Source of the DNA: Siderastrea siderea
Taxonomy: Eukaryota > Cnidaria > Anthozoa > Scleractinia > Rhizangiidae
Direction: 5' to 3'
DNA: 64,000 nt
Assembly: GCA_964030785.1 (NCBI GenBank)
Contig: OZ034973.1
Location: 1,986,632 to 2,050,631, forward strand
Shown piece after piece: positions 10,226-25,700 of the stretch. The notes beneath the pieces are model-generated. The model was not told where the DNA came from, made no database searches, and worked only from the letters and a program-made list of their open reading frames with translations. A program made the position numbers and the translations under genes. Positions within the stretch are counted from its first letter, which is position 1. Every line of letters begins with the position of its first letter.

Positions 10226-12262
10226 TCACTGAACAAATTCAGGTGTTGTTGTAGTGGGTGTTTCTACATCACTTCCATAGTCAAAATAGTTCTCTCTCAC
10301 AGTTGATTTCTGATCATGTTTACCATTTACACCTTTGGTTTCTGGATCGTCATTTCCTTGTTCTGGGTCACTGCCACACAATCCAAGAATATCAAGATCT
10401 GCTGCAATCTTTTTAGCTTGCTCTTCTGTTAGATATGCACTACCAGGCCTTGCAGTGGATGCTGGCTGAGGAGTCACTGGTCTGGCGGATGTTGGCCTCG
10501 CAGAAACAGGCCTGGATGATTTGGTTGTCGGTTCTGCTAGACCAATAGCTTGATGATTGGGTCTATTTAGTTCTTTATCTGAACTCATTCTAGATTCTTT
10601 CAGTTTCTTTATCTCGGCATCAAGAATATCTTTAACTTTTTCGATCGATGGCTTAAGCTCATTATATTTTTCTTCAACTTCTTGACAGCCATGTACCTTG
10701 GGCTGTTCAGGAGTAGTGCTAGTACTTTGATCATGGTCAGATTGAACCACTAAATTTTCATCTTTTGCATTACTGTCATTAGTCGCATGCTGACTATTTC
10801 TCTCAGTTCTCTGAGTTTCTGGATAGTCACATCCCTGTGGCTCTGGCCTGGGTTTTTTGCTTAATAACCACCGGTATGGACTGTTTTTCTTTGGTTTAGA
10901 ATCAGCTGACTGACCAGGTTCTGGTGGATGTGAGGTATTCTTCAAACCTGTATCAACCCGTTTTCTTGGAGACATAATTTTTTCCACTCTTTTCTTTCCT
11001 AGCTCTTTAATAACAGCTTCTAAGTGAGCATCAATCAACTCTCGTTTCTTCTGAATTGTCCTTTCTTTGTCTCCTACTCGCTTGACTTTCAACCACTCAT
11101 CATAACTTAAAGATTGCATCTTTTTGGGTGAATCACTGCTAGATATCACTGGTGTGGTGTTTCTAGATGACTTTTCTCTTGCTGTCTTTGGCCTCTTAAC
11201 TGCTGTTTTAGGTCTAGTATGTGATGCAGTTTCAGTGCTACCAACGGCAGTCTTAGGTCGACATTTGACTTTTTCTACATTATTTGCTTGATTACTCTTG
11301 ATACAATTTTGGTTTGTTTTGTCCTCAGTGTCTTTAGTACCAAGTTTATTTGTGACATCATTGCAAGAAGTACTTGGTATTTTGGCCAATGGGGTTGCCA
11401 AATTCACTGCACTGCTTTCAAGTTTATCATGCTTGGGAACTGCCTCTGTCACAGGGGAGGGATCAGTACACTGAAAACTCCTCACAACCCTGTACTCAGG
11501 GGGTGGTCGTGGGGAAGAACTTCCAGGTGAGATGGTGTCCACATTTTGAGGTCTGACCCTGGTACGGTTTTTCCTCCATGAAATTCTAGCCTCTTTGCGC
11601 TTTCTTTTGAGCCATTCCACAACCTTTTCATTACATTCTATTTCTCTTTCTTCTTTAATCCTAACTTCTTCTTCCAACGCAGCCCTCTTTGCCCGCCGTT
11701 CCTTTCGTTGCAGCTTTCTCTGCTTGCGACTAGCTATGGACTTTTTATGAAGCCAAGCTTGCAGAACAGGGTTATCAGTTTCCTTAAGTTGGTGCTCTGA
11801 TCTGAAATCTTTTCTTGTTCCATCTGAATTTTTCACCTTGCTACTGAGCTTTTCAGCTTCACTGTAATCCTTATCATCAACATGTTTCTTTGATTCCTTA
11901 CCACATTGTTTTTGATTTCTTTTCTTTTTAAACGCTGTGGATTTCTTCTTTTTCTCTGCTTCTCCATCACTTATCCATTCCGTTTCCTCGGGTAAAGGAA
12001 ACAATGGGAAGGACGATAGTCTAGTTTGACAACTCTTGTTCTTGCAGGTTTTGCTGAACAGTACAGGGTATTTACCCACAGGCCCAGACCTGTCCTTTTT
12101 GTGTTTCCCTGATTCTTGTTGAACACTCTCACCGCTCTTTGAAGATATGTCTGTTGTATCTTTCTTTCGATCATTCTCCTTGTCACTCGCACTGCTGGCC
12201 GTTTCTTCAAGAATTTGTTTGAGGAACTGAAATTTCTCCTTTCGTCTTGATTTTGGCATCAT
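10226..12262 (-). CDS. 678-aa basic coiled-coil protein, possibly microtubule or cilium associated
   Basis: A single uninterrupted frame starts MMPKSRRK. The protein is highly charged and has no membrane segment or enzymatic domain. Long basic helices occupy about residues 166-232 (NPVLQAWLHKKS, a Lys/Arg/Glu stretch, VVEWLKRKRKEA) and about 385-432 (YDEWLKVKR, then IQKKRELIDAHLEAVIKELG), with a third helix near 540-575. The recurring W-L-x-x-K pattern and Arg-Pro-x-Ser/Thr-Ala motifs (RPKTAV, RPVSARPTSARP, RPGSA) recall ciliary and microtubule-binding coiled-coil proteins such as CCDC34, CCDC181 or MAP9. That resemblance is from memory of the style, not an alignment. The gene is head to head with RFESD, with 273 bp between the two start codons. 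Absence of introns is unusual beside its neighbours. Function unproven. Confidence 0.8.
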   Translation of the reverse strand: MMPKSRRKEKFQFLKQILEETASSASDKENDRKKDTTDISSKSGESVQQESGKHKKDRSGPVGKYPVLFSKTCKNKSCQTRLSSFPLFPLPEETEWISDGEAEKKKKSTAFKKKRNQKQCGKESKKHVDDKDYSEAEKLSSKVKNSDGTRKDFRSEHQLKETDNPVLQAWLHKKSIASRKQRKLQRKERRAKRAALEEEVRIKEEREIECNEKVVEWLKRKRKEARISWRKNRTRVRPQNVDTISPGSSSPRPPPEYRVVRSFQCTDPSPVTEAVPKHDKLESSAVNLATPLAKIPSTSCNDVTNKLGTKDTEDKTNQNCIKSNQANNVEKVKCRPKTAVGSTETASHTRPKTAVKRPKTAREKSSRNTTPVISSSDSPKKMQSLSYDEWLKVKRVGDKERTIQKKRELIDAHLEAVIKELGKKRVEKIMSPRKRVDTGLKNTSHPPEPGQSADSKPKKNSPYRWLLSKKPRPEPQGCDYPETQRTERNSQHATNDSNAKDENLVVQSDHDQSTSTTPEQPKVHGCQEVEEKYNELKPSIEKVKDILDAEIKKLKESRMSSDKELNRPNHQAIGLAEPTTKSSRPVSARPTSARPVTPQPASTARPGSAYLTEEQAKKIAADLDILGLCGSDPEQGNDDPETKGVNGKHDQKSTVRENYFDYGSDVETPTTTTPEFVQ

Positions 12263-12535
12263 GACAACCCGTGGACAGAGAAATTGATTTCAATATGCTT
12301 CTTGTTCGAAGTTTCAGAAGCTGACAGTGTTAAGATAAGCAATAGTGCATGCTAATTCATTTCCAAACATCTTTCGTGCCACAAATCTGAGTTCTTGATG
12401 ATCAAAATATGGCAATTGTACTGTCGCCATAGAAACGAACTGATGGAGACCTGGGTACAAGGCTGTGTTGTTCAAAATGGCGGCAAAGTAGCAGATGGCC
12501 TAGCTGAGTATGTGTTTGTTTAGTGGTTTCGCTGA
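12263..12535. promoter_or_regulatory. probable bidirectional promoter between the coiled-coil gene and RFESD
   Basis: Two ATGs point away from each other across 273 bp. The interval is unique sequence and is not rich in the repeats that fill other gaps. No TATA box is evident. A shared divergent promoter is inferred from geometry alone. Confidence 0.5.
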
Positions 12536-16842
<4,307 letters not shown>

Positions 16843-18841
16843 AAAGCTGAGAGACAGTATTGGTATTGAAATGGAAAAGTTGGAAGTATTTTTGGTGGCT
16901 GGGTGTCAGCTTCTTTTTTGAGCATGTAAATATGGAGTGAAAAAGTATCACAATGGTTGGTTGCCCTGTGGCTTAATTGGTGTGATGTACAGTGTGTGTA
17001 AAGTGTCCTCACAAGGAGCACATGTCATCCAGTGTAGTTTCAAACATTCCAAGGAATGGTGTCACAAGAGACAAATTGAATATTGTTACTCCAAGAGCAT
17101 GTATGTCAGGAATAATTGTAGCTTCCCCTTTTCTCTGCATGGTGAACCCAAAGAACGTCTGGATAGGAAGCTAGATATTAATCAGGCAATTTATTTAACG
17201 GGGAGGACCATTCTACTTGTAGTTAATGAGCATTATTTAGTATGCACATGTAGGAAGCACTTACAACTGTTTGTTGTTCGAGCTCTCTTCGGCTCGTACT
17301 AGATTTTGTGAAACGAATGAAAGTCAAAAGGCTAGGCTTCCTATTTTAGACTGTTCCTCCAGAAAGTGAAACATCTTCAGAATGCCGATTGATTCGCACA
17401 CATCCAGAAAGCCGGTAAACATAAGACGAAAGTCACACAAGAGTGCACAAGAGCACGAAAAATCGTCCTGGTCACTGGTTATAGCCCGAATAATACGGTT
17501 CTTTCTCGTCCTCTCAACATGGCGAGAATAGCGTGAGAAGTGTAAACTGTGGTAGGTTTACCAACTTGTTTATCTCCATACTAAAGAAAAGAAGCTACTT
17601 TATGCTGGAACACTTACAAACTAAGAAATATGTCCAGGTTTGAACGCAGCTACAAAAATTGCGAAATCTGCGAAAATTTGGAAAATTCGTCGAGCAAGTA
17701 AAAGGCAGTGAAAGAGGGGTTATGAGTTTGCCAACGAGAACCGCGAATTTTACGAAAACTGCGAAATCTTCGAAAATTTGGAAAATTGGTCAAGCTGGTG
17801 AAAAGCACGCGAAGAGCAGGCTAGGATGGACACAAAAAGAACTACAAATTTTACGAAAATTGCGAAAACTACGAAAACTACGAAATCTGCGAAAACGTCA
17901 AAAAATCGTTAATTCCATAATTGCGTTCAAACCTGGACATAAGTGGAGACAAACTAAGGCCCGCTAAAGAATTAAATATTTCAAATCATCGGTGTCAATA
18001 ACTTTAATAGAAATAAAAAGAATATCGAACAGGCAATTTTTTGCATTTTCATCGTTTTATACAGGAGGGGAGGTAACGTAAAGGGAGGCGATGTAATGTA
18101 TAATGTGGAGTAATCTAACTTTTTTTTGCGGTCATCTAATGGGACCGAAGTGAAAGAATTCGAAAACCTTGACCCTTAGCCTGAACTTAAAAAGTAAGGG
18201 CTAGCTTTTTGACTCATAGAGATTGTCTTTATCATACCCTTTATTTTCATACACTTATCAAACGTACCTTTTTGAAACAGTGCCCGAAGATCTTTTTAAC
18301 GCCCTTTGAGGGAACAGTTAACTATAGCACGTGCTTTTTGATCTTTATTATAAACTTTACTTCCTTATCTCTTGGCCATAAACGAGCAAAAAGTAAGTGA
18401 TATGCTATTGTCCAAATAAATAATGTTCGAAAAAAATGTGACGTTTTACATGAATCCTTACAGTCATCTACATGAGACACTCTCACTGCATGCACAGACT
18501 GTTTTTAATACTTTACAACTAGCTGCCTTCCCAGTTCTGGTTCCAATAGTACTGTAGTAAACCTGACTGAAACACGTATATAATCAAAACAATAACGAAC
18601 AAAGAGTTCTAATGAAAGATTATCGTTTGTTGACAAACAGTGTCTTTAATCGGTGTGTGTTTAATCCCTTATTTGACTGGGACGGACATATGGAACTCCT
18701 CTCACATAGTTTTGTCCGATCTACATTGACAGTTTTCGGCGTAGCTAGGGGTAAAATGACGTCATCATGCAAGAAAACTGACACTTCTTAAAACCAGCCA
18801 TGTATGTCGGTGTGCTGACTTTGACGAAAGATTGTGTTAAG
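16843..18841. other. 2 kb convergent intergenic region between RFESD and SLC5 gene A
   Basis: It contains the 3' ends of two converging genes and one inverted-repeat element at about 17.63-17.94 kb. The RFESD 3' UTR must end here, but I could not fix its poly(A) site. I see no further gene. Confidence 0.45.
17631..17942. mobile_element. inverted-repeat element with internal degenerate tandem repeats
   Basis: GTCCAGGTTTGAACGCA near 17631 is mirrored by TGCGTTCAAACCTGGAC near 17940. Between them, copies of a roughly 110-bp unit rich in GCGAAATCTGCGAAAA are repeated with divergence. The lysine/arginine/leucine-rich frame across it (17659-17967) is a product of this repeat. Probably a mini-transposon carrying an internal minisatellite. 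Confidence 0.6.
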
Positions 18842-21800
18842 TTAATCCTCTCGGCTGGGAACCTCAGGTCTTTGTTGTCGTTTCTTCACACACCACTTAT
18901 CCTCCAAGAGTCTCTGGGTAACTGAAAGTAAATTCAGTGACTGTTAGAGCAGTTTTCAATTGAGTGTCGAAAGTAATGTTGTGTTTGCTTTGGTTTTGCA
19001 TTACTAGGCTCTCTGATTGGTTAAAAAAACTCGCGCCACTTTCTCAACCAATCAGGCGTAAAACCAAAACCAATCGTGACTTGCTCGCACGCGTTTTCCC
19101 GCACTTAGCGCCAATTGCTTGTATTTGATTTGATTTCTGATTGGTTCATTTTGTGTTTTGTTTCTGTTGTGATTGGTCAGAGTAATTGCTTTGGTTTTGG
19201 TTTTACGACACTCATTTGAAAACCGCTCTAATGCACTTGTTGGATGCTTGCCAACAAGTAACATCAACCAGTCTACCGAGGCTTCGAACTCCCTGAATGT
19301 CCAGTATAAGGACAACGAATACAAGTTGGAAACATGATGACCACTTCGTACGGCCAAGGGAAGTGAAGTAAATACGCAATTTTGCTCATTACTCAGCACG
19401 GACAGGAAAACGCTTGTTTTGACAACTATAGCTTGACTTGATGATATCAAAACGAGTCAAAAAAAAAAAAAGCAGGCGTTCTGGTAGCCGCCCATTATTC
19501 CAAGACGTCAACGTGCGGCTTGTTGCTTAAGGGCCCCTTACGTTCACCGAAGGGTCTTTGAGCAAAAAGTAGGTGAACAATTATTTAAAACAAATTGTCT
19601 CGACAACACGCACTCACCTGTTCAGTGGAGCCAGGCTGTTTTCTCGCCCCAAGCTGTACCCAGTCCTCTTTGTCGTCTGACTGAGGGAGGCCTGTGTTCG
19701 AGTTCCATCTTTTTCGTTGGCTTGGTAACCAGCTAAGCAGCCATAACTTGATTGGAAATACCAATTTTGGATCGACGCTTGTTTTCTTTTCCTTCGCGTT
19801 TTCTAAGAGATCAGAAAACGGTGGTAATTTTGGCTTCCCAAGTAAAGTATAATAACGTTTTTAAGGAGACGATCTCCCGGGCCTTTTTAACCCTAGCCTG
19901 CGAGCAAGCTCTCTCGAGAGCTTGCTCGCAGACTATTTTGAGCAGCTTGAAAGTGCCTGAAGCTTGAGATAACAAATCGAAATAACTGGAATAATTGTCG
20001 CGCCATTATAAGGAATTTTCCTTACTCACCTCAACAATCCCGTCATAGAGAAAAATTTATTCACACAAAATTTATTCATTTACTTCGGTGATTTCTTGTC
20101 GGTGATGTCTCAAAAAGACAGCGTCGCAGTTTAGGAAATCAATCAGAGTGTGAAATTGTTCACATCTAGTGGGCAAGAGAAGTTTGATTGTTTTTTAATC
20201 TTATTTTTATTTTGAAGAAGACTTCTTCCCAGGTTTTCCAAATCAGTTATTTCCTTACTCAGACGATCATACAAGGCAAACTATTGATACTTCAAGGTGA
20301 AAACAACTGAACAGTAATGACAGTGTCACTCACCTAATAACAAGCTTGTCACGGTCCCTATCATCATGGTAACTGCCCAACCAATAGCACAGAACCACAA
20401 ATAAGACATGTTGTAGAACCTGGCCATTGGGTTACTGCAAGAAAAGGAATAAAGCTTCGAATTTAAAGAATGCAATATTATTCGTCAATCCTCAACAGGA
20501 CTTAACCGAATGACACGCAACCTGTTTCCAGGCCCTGACATGCACGCACTTCGCGCTCGCCCTCCAGAGGAAGAGAAAGCTTATGGACTAATATGTGCTA
20601 ATCAAAATTCAACATTCCTCGCTTTACTTACACAGACAGCTGGACGCTTGGGTAACGTATTCCTGTGTCATTGTAAAGTGCCGCCTGTGTTTTGTTGAAT
20701 ACTTCAGAGGAGCATTCGGAGATTGACACAGGACCGGGCAAGTCATTTGGCGGGTAGAGCTGGGCTCCAGTGAAAAGCCATATTGTCATACCGAGACCGC
20801 TGGCCACTCCAATGTATGCACCCTACGGATCAACGAATACCGGAAATGATGTATTAGACACCTACTGTCTAATAGACGCCTTTTACCCAATAAATGCCCC
20901 TCAGAAATAGGCATTTTTTAAAGGCAAACGCCCTCTCTAAGAAACGCCTGGAGCTGCCGGTATTGCTGTTCTAATATTGATGAAGACAATGGGATTTAAC
21001 GCAATAAACGATGATTTGGTGCTATGGATATCGAGAACTACGTTGTAATGTAGAGTTTTTTCACGTTCCTTGTATGGCAGCCTTTGAATTTAAGAAAAGT
21101 TGAACCTTTGTTTTAATACTTGTTTGGGCAAACATAATAAACGCCTTTTTCTATTTAACGCCCCATATCTAATAAACGCTCCCAGAAAAACGCCCTGGCC
21201 GTTTATCAGATGATTTACGGTAAGGTCAATTAACGCTCCTGTCACGTGCACCGGCATCAAACTGAATAGAGGATAGATAGAGAATGAAGGCTGCCCACAG
21301 CAATTTGCAAATGGTGACTCGGGCGTTTTAAACTGTGAGTTAATTTTTTAGAAAACATAGGTGGGATAAACTTTCACAGTTTTTTACCTTTTAGGAACTA
21401 TTTTGTGTGATGCCGGAGCGAAAAATAACTAACATTTTGGATTTTATATGAACATGGAATAAAAAAGCAATTACCCTGCTGTTTGCTCGTGGTATGAACA
21501 TCCCCAGTGTGAACAAGCCAAGTAAAGAACCGCCCGTGATATAGAGTAAGCCAGAGAACACCTAAGCAAAAAGATAGAAACAAAATTTGGCTATAGTTAA
21601 TTAAGGTACAAAGGAAGCAAGGAACGCACTAAAAGGAAGCAAAAACCGAACTGATTTTACTGTTGACTTTTAAAGCTTTACACAATTTAAGTCCTAGCTA
21701 TATTCGTAATTTGTTGCAAACTTACAAGCCTGTTAGGAGCCTACGATCATCAAGCATGATCATGTTAGTGATTCCTCGATCGAGGTTAAAATTTTATGGC

Positions 21801-22750
21801 GATCGTGCTTTTCCTGTTTCTGCTTCGCCTAAACTGTGGAACAATCTTCCAGAGCACAGAAAATGTTGCTCAAAGCTGGGTACTTTTAAGAGCAGTCTGA
21901 AAACTTATCTTTTTAAGCGCTATTTTAATCTATAGTTTTGTTTTTTTTTATGTGCTATTTAGTATTAACTTTTATTGTGAAGGACCTTAATTAGAGCTTT
22001 TGGATAAGGCGCTTTAGTAATGTTTATTATTATTATTATTATTGAAGATTTAAAAATCGGAATTAACTGCAGGGCTATGGTGGAGGATCACGTTACTAAC
22101 CTCTAACACGGTATCACCACAATGATGAAGTGTGAACGCACCTCCTATGACAACACTGCTCAAGAGCACAGCTGAAAGAGTTTTCAAATTCTAAATCAGA
22201 ACTTCTCAAGTAATCAACTGTTAGCTGCAGCTCCTAAACAAGGAGTATATTATTTTATTATTAAAAAACCGCATTCTTTCCTCCCTCCAGCCCCCTCCCC
22301 CCCTCTTTCTCCGGAAAAAATGTGTGTGTAGGCTTTGTATGACACACAGAATTAGTGGAGTTCAAAGAAGTAACAAGGCTGTTAGTAAAATTTCAATTAT
22401 GTTAAAAAGTTTACGTCGCATATTGTCCTTCAGTAGCATCTTATAATCTTATTAATGTAAGATAATTAAAGTTTACTCACTGATAAGTTTACAGGTTTTC
22501 GTGGAATCGAAGTCATTCATTTTTCTGAAAAGCTTCTTCATGAAATCTTCCACAATGACAAGGCAGAGAGAGTTGAGACCCGATGAAATAAAGCTGTGAA
22601 GGAAACAAAAGAGTTGTGAGTTGAGCATATGAGTAGACTTTCTCTAGAAGAGGTTATAGTTGAAGCTAAACCCAAACGAAGGACAGAAGAATTGCCTGCT
22701 GAAGTAATCAATAACAGATGTAGTAATGACGATGAAGATCACGGAAGTAC

Positions 22751-22793
<43 letters not shown>

Positions 22794-25700
22794 CGTGATG
22801 ATGGATGATGATTCATACCTCAAGGATCCAGCAAATATGCAAGCAGTTATGAATCCTGGCAGTCCCTTTAGGTGATGCAGCTTGTCAGTGACGTAATAAA
22901 AAAGAACCTACGAGAAACGCAAACAGGGATGGGCGTTATTAGCTAGATGCAAACTATCTGTGCTCGATCGCTTAAAAATTGAAATTTTCACTTCTGAAAC
23001 TCATTTCAATACAACTACCAGGGTCCTTTTGTTTCTTGTTATCACAACGTTAATTGGGATTTCATTTTTATACAACGACTTTCCAGCCATCTGATCAGTT
23101 GTATTGTGCATAGCTTGCGTCAATGCTGCCTATTGCCCTAATTTTTACAGCTTGTTCAAACCGGCATTTACCTGATTGTTTCGTTGAATTTCTTTTGCAG
23201 TCAAAGGATCGCAGTTTGCATACACAGCGTACAAGACGAGGCCATTGATACAAGCCAAGCTTGTCATAATTATCAGCACTGGAACACTCACCCACACGGC
23301 CCTACAGAAACAACAAAGTGGTGGTAAGGGATCATAGGATAAACATTTGTGAGACTAACTTATCATCATATGATTATTACTGCGCAATGTTAAATATGGA
23401 TTTGACCAGTTGGAATAAGACTAATTTGTGACTGGCTTAAAGTGTGAGAAAAACAATATTGATTAGATTTGGCTTCGCCCCTGGTCACGATTAGTCAATA
23501 CCACGCCTTCGCTCTCATTGATCTGATTATGGTATGTTACTCAGGGAAAGGCGGTACTCCAGTCAATTTAGGATAGGTGTGTGCCGCAGAGGTTCTTAAA
23601 CCCTGAGCCTATTTAAGGATAGAAAATCGAAAATTGATACCCTTTTTAAGGCCCAACCCGAAAAAATGACACCTTATTCATGGGGAAAACGAGCACTGTG
23701 ATCAAGTCGTTTTAATTTCTTTTATATAACATGAGAAGTTTAGCATCAAGCATAAAATACTAGAGTAGGCCTAGCTTGACAATACGCCATCATAACCATG
23801 GTTTACATACTGAAATTTTAGTTAATACAATTAAGCCACCCTTTCTAAGGATAACACCGGGAACCGGATCACAATTCCCAAAAGGGGGAAAATGGATACC
23901 CTATATAAGGCCTGAGAACCTCAAAAGCCATACCTTATTCTGCGGTACATACCTATATGGCTTTTATATGGGAGCACCCCCCCCCGGGGGGAAGGGGTCA
24001 ATTTGTCTACAGCCTGTTCTTTCATCTATCGGCGTCTTCAACAAGTATAGTGCCGAATGCCTATATGTAGTTATATGTATTAGACTGGCAGTCGAAAACT
24101 TCAAGCCACGATTAAAATCAGGGGTGGAAGAGTAAGGGTAAGAATTTATCCCTACCCGACCTGGGACAGAGTTCAGCTTTAATGGATCATGGGGACTCAC
24201 CTTCTAGCCAGGCTGACAAATTTAATAGACATATACCGCTGGACAGATGTCTGGCTGACTGTCCAAACTGGCATGACTGTTAGTGCTCCTCCGATAGAAA
24301 GAGTCCAGAATGTGTCACGAACTGTGGGGTCTGGGTTGAAGCTAGAAAGCAAAATACAAGAAAAGCAACCAATCAGAAACGGCCTTAGTCTCCTACGCAG
24401 CCGTTTTTTGGGGAACGTTACGTGACGCCACTAAAAACGGCTCCGTAGGAGACTGAAACGGCCTCAGAAGCATCATAAATTAAATATCACTTAAGTACAC
24501 TCACTTAAACATAGTCAGCCGCTCGCGGTTTCTATTAACTTGAATCACGTTATCAAAACCTCCTGCGGTGTTGACACCCATAATGCATAGCGTGGTGAGA
24601 CCCGTTAGCATAAGAATAAGGTGAAATGCGTTAGTCCACGCAACAGCCTTGAGGCCTCCCTGCAAATACAAATATACAAGGACATAATGAGCTAATCTGT
24701 TGTTTTAAGTGTTTATATTTTCCGTATAACGATAACAGGAGAACCAATTGATTTTACTTGGACGATGACAATAAAGAACTAAACGAGACAAATTTAATCC
24801 AATTAGTGGTGGAGGGTACCAACTAACAGACTAATCAGCTTTGAGGATTAAAAAAATCTTAAATGTTTATAAATCCCAAAATAAAACAAAACAATGCAAA
24901 ACTGAAATACATGTCTTAGAAAAGACCGCAAAAATTCGTGCAAAGAGTATTTTTAACCTTCCAGCGAGAAAACAAAACCTAACGAGTAAAAATAAACAGC
25001 CGTATCATGCAACCTTTCGCTAAATAAGTTGTTCATTATGCAACATATTATTGATTATTCTTTTCTTCAAATTCGGCTTTTTTAAGCGGTCAGTTCTGCA
25101 GGTGTGGTTAGAGAGGGACTAGGGTGAACGTATTAAGGGGATAGGGCGAATGTAATATTTAATACTCTCCCCATAACTCATTTTAACGAGATATAATTAT
25201 GCTTTAGTGCTTCTCAGGTCTTGGTAGCGCTTCTCGGCGCTGCTACTGGTAATTTGAGCCAATCAGAGGTATTACACACGTCATCGGCATGAAATTAGGA
25301 ACTTGGCGAGCCTTCGGTACTGACACAACGGCAACACGCTGTGAAACGTCTTCAGTTCATTTAAAACTTTCTCGCGATTTTTTCAACTCGTACAATTTGT
25401 CGAATGTGACTGACTGCTGTAGCTTTCTCTTAGTATAACGGAAACTTATTTGTGAAAATGATAGGGAATATAAATTTAGACAAGGCACTCACCAGTGTGG
25501 TGTAAAGCGTGCAAACGACTCCTGTCGATACAATACTCGCTGTTAACGGAACTCCAGCCACTGAAAAAATAATAGGGGTGCACAGATTATAAGAAAAAGC
25601 TTTTGTAGTTATTCCTGAGGACTGTGGGGACAATCAAAACACCAGAAAGTTTTAAACTGACTCACCCTCATAAACTTTTCGTGTAATTGGAAATTTATGT

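Noticed and set aside
17659..17967. Lys/Arg/Leu-rich 102-aa frame
   Set aside because: Produced by degenerate GCGAAAA tandem repeats inside an inverted-repeat element.
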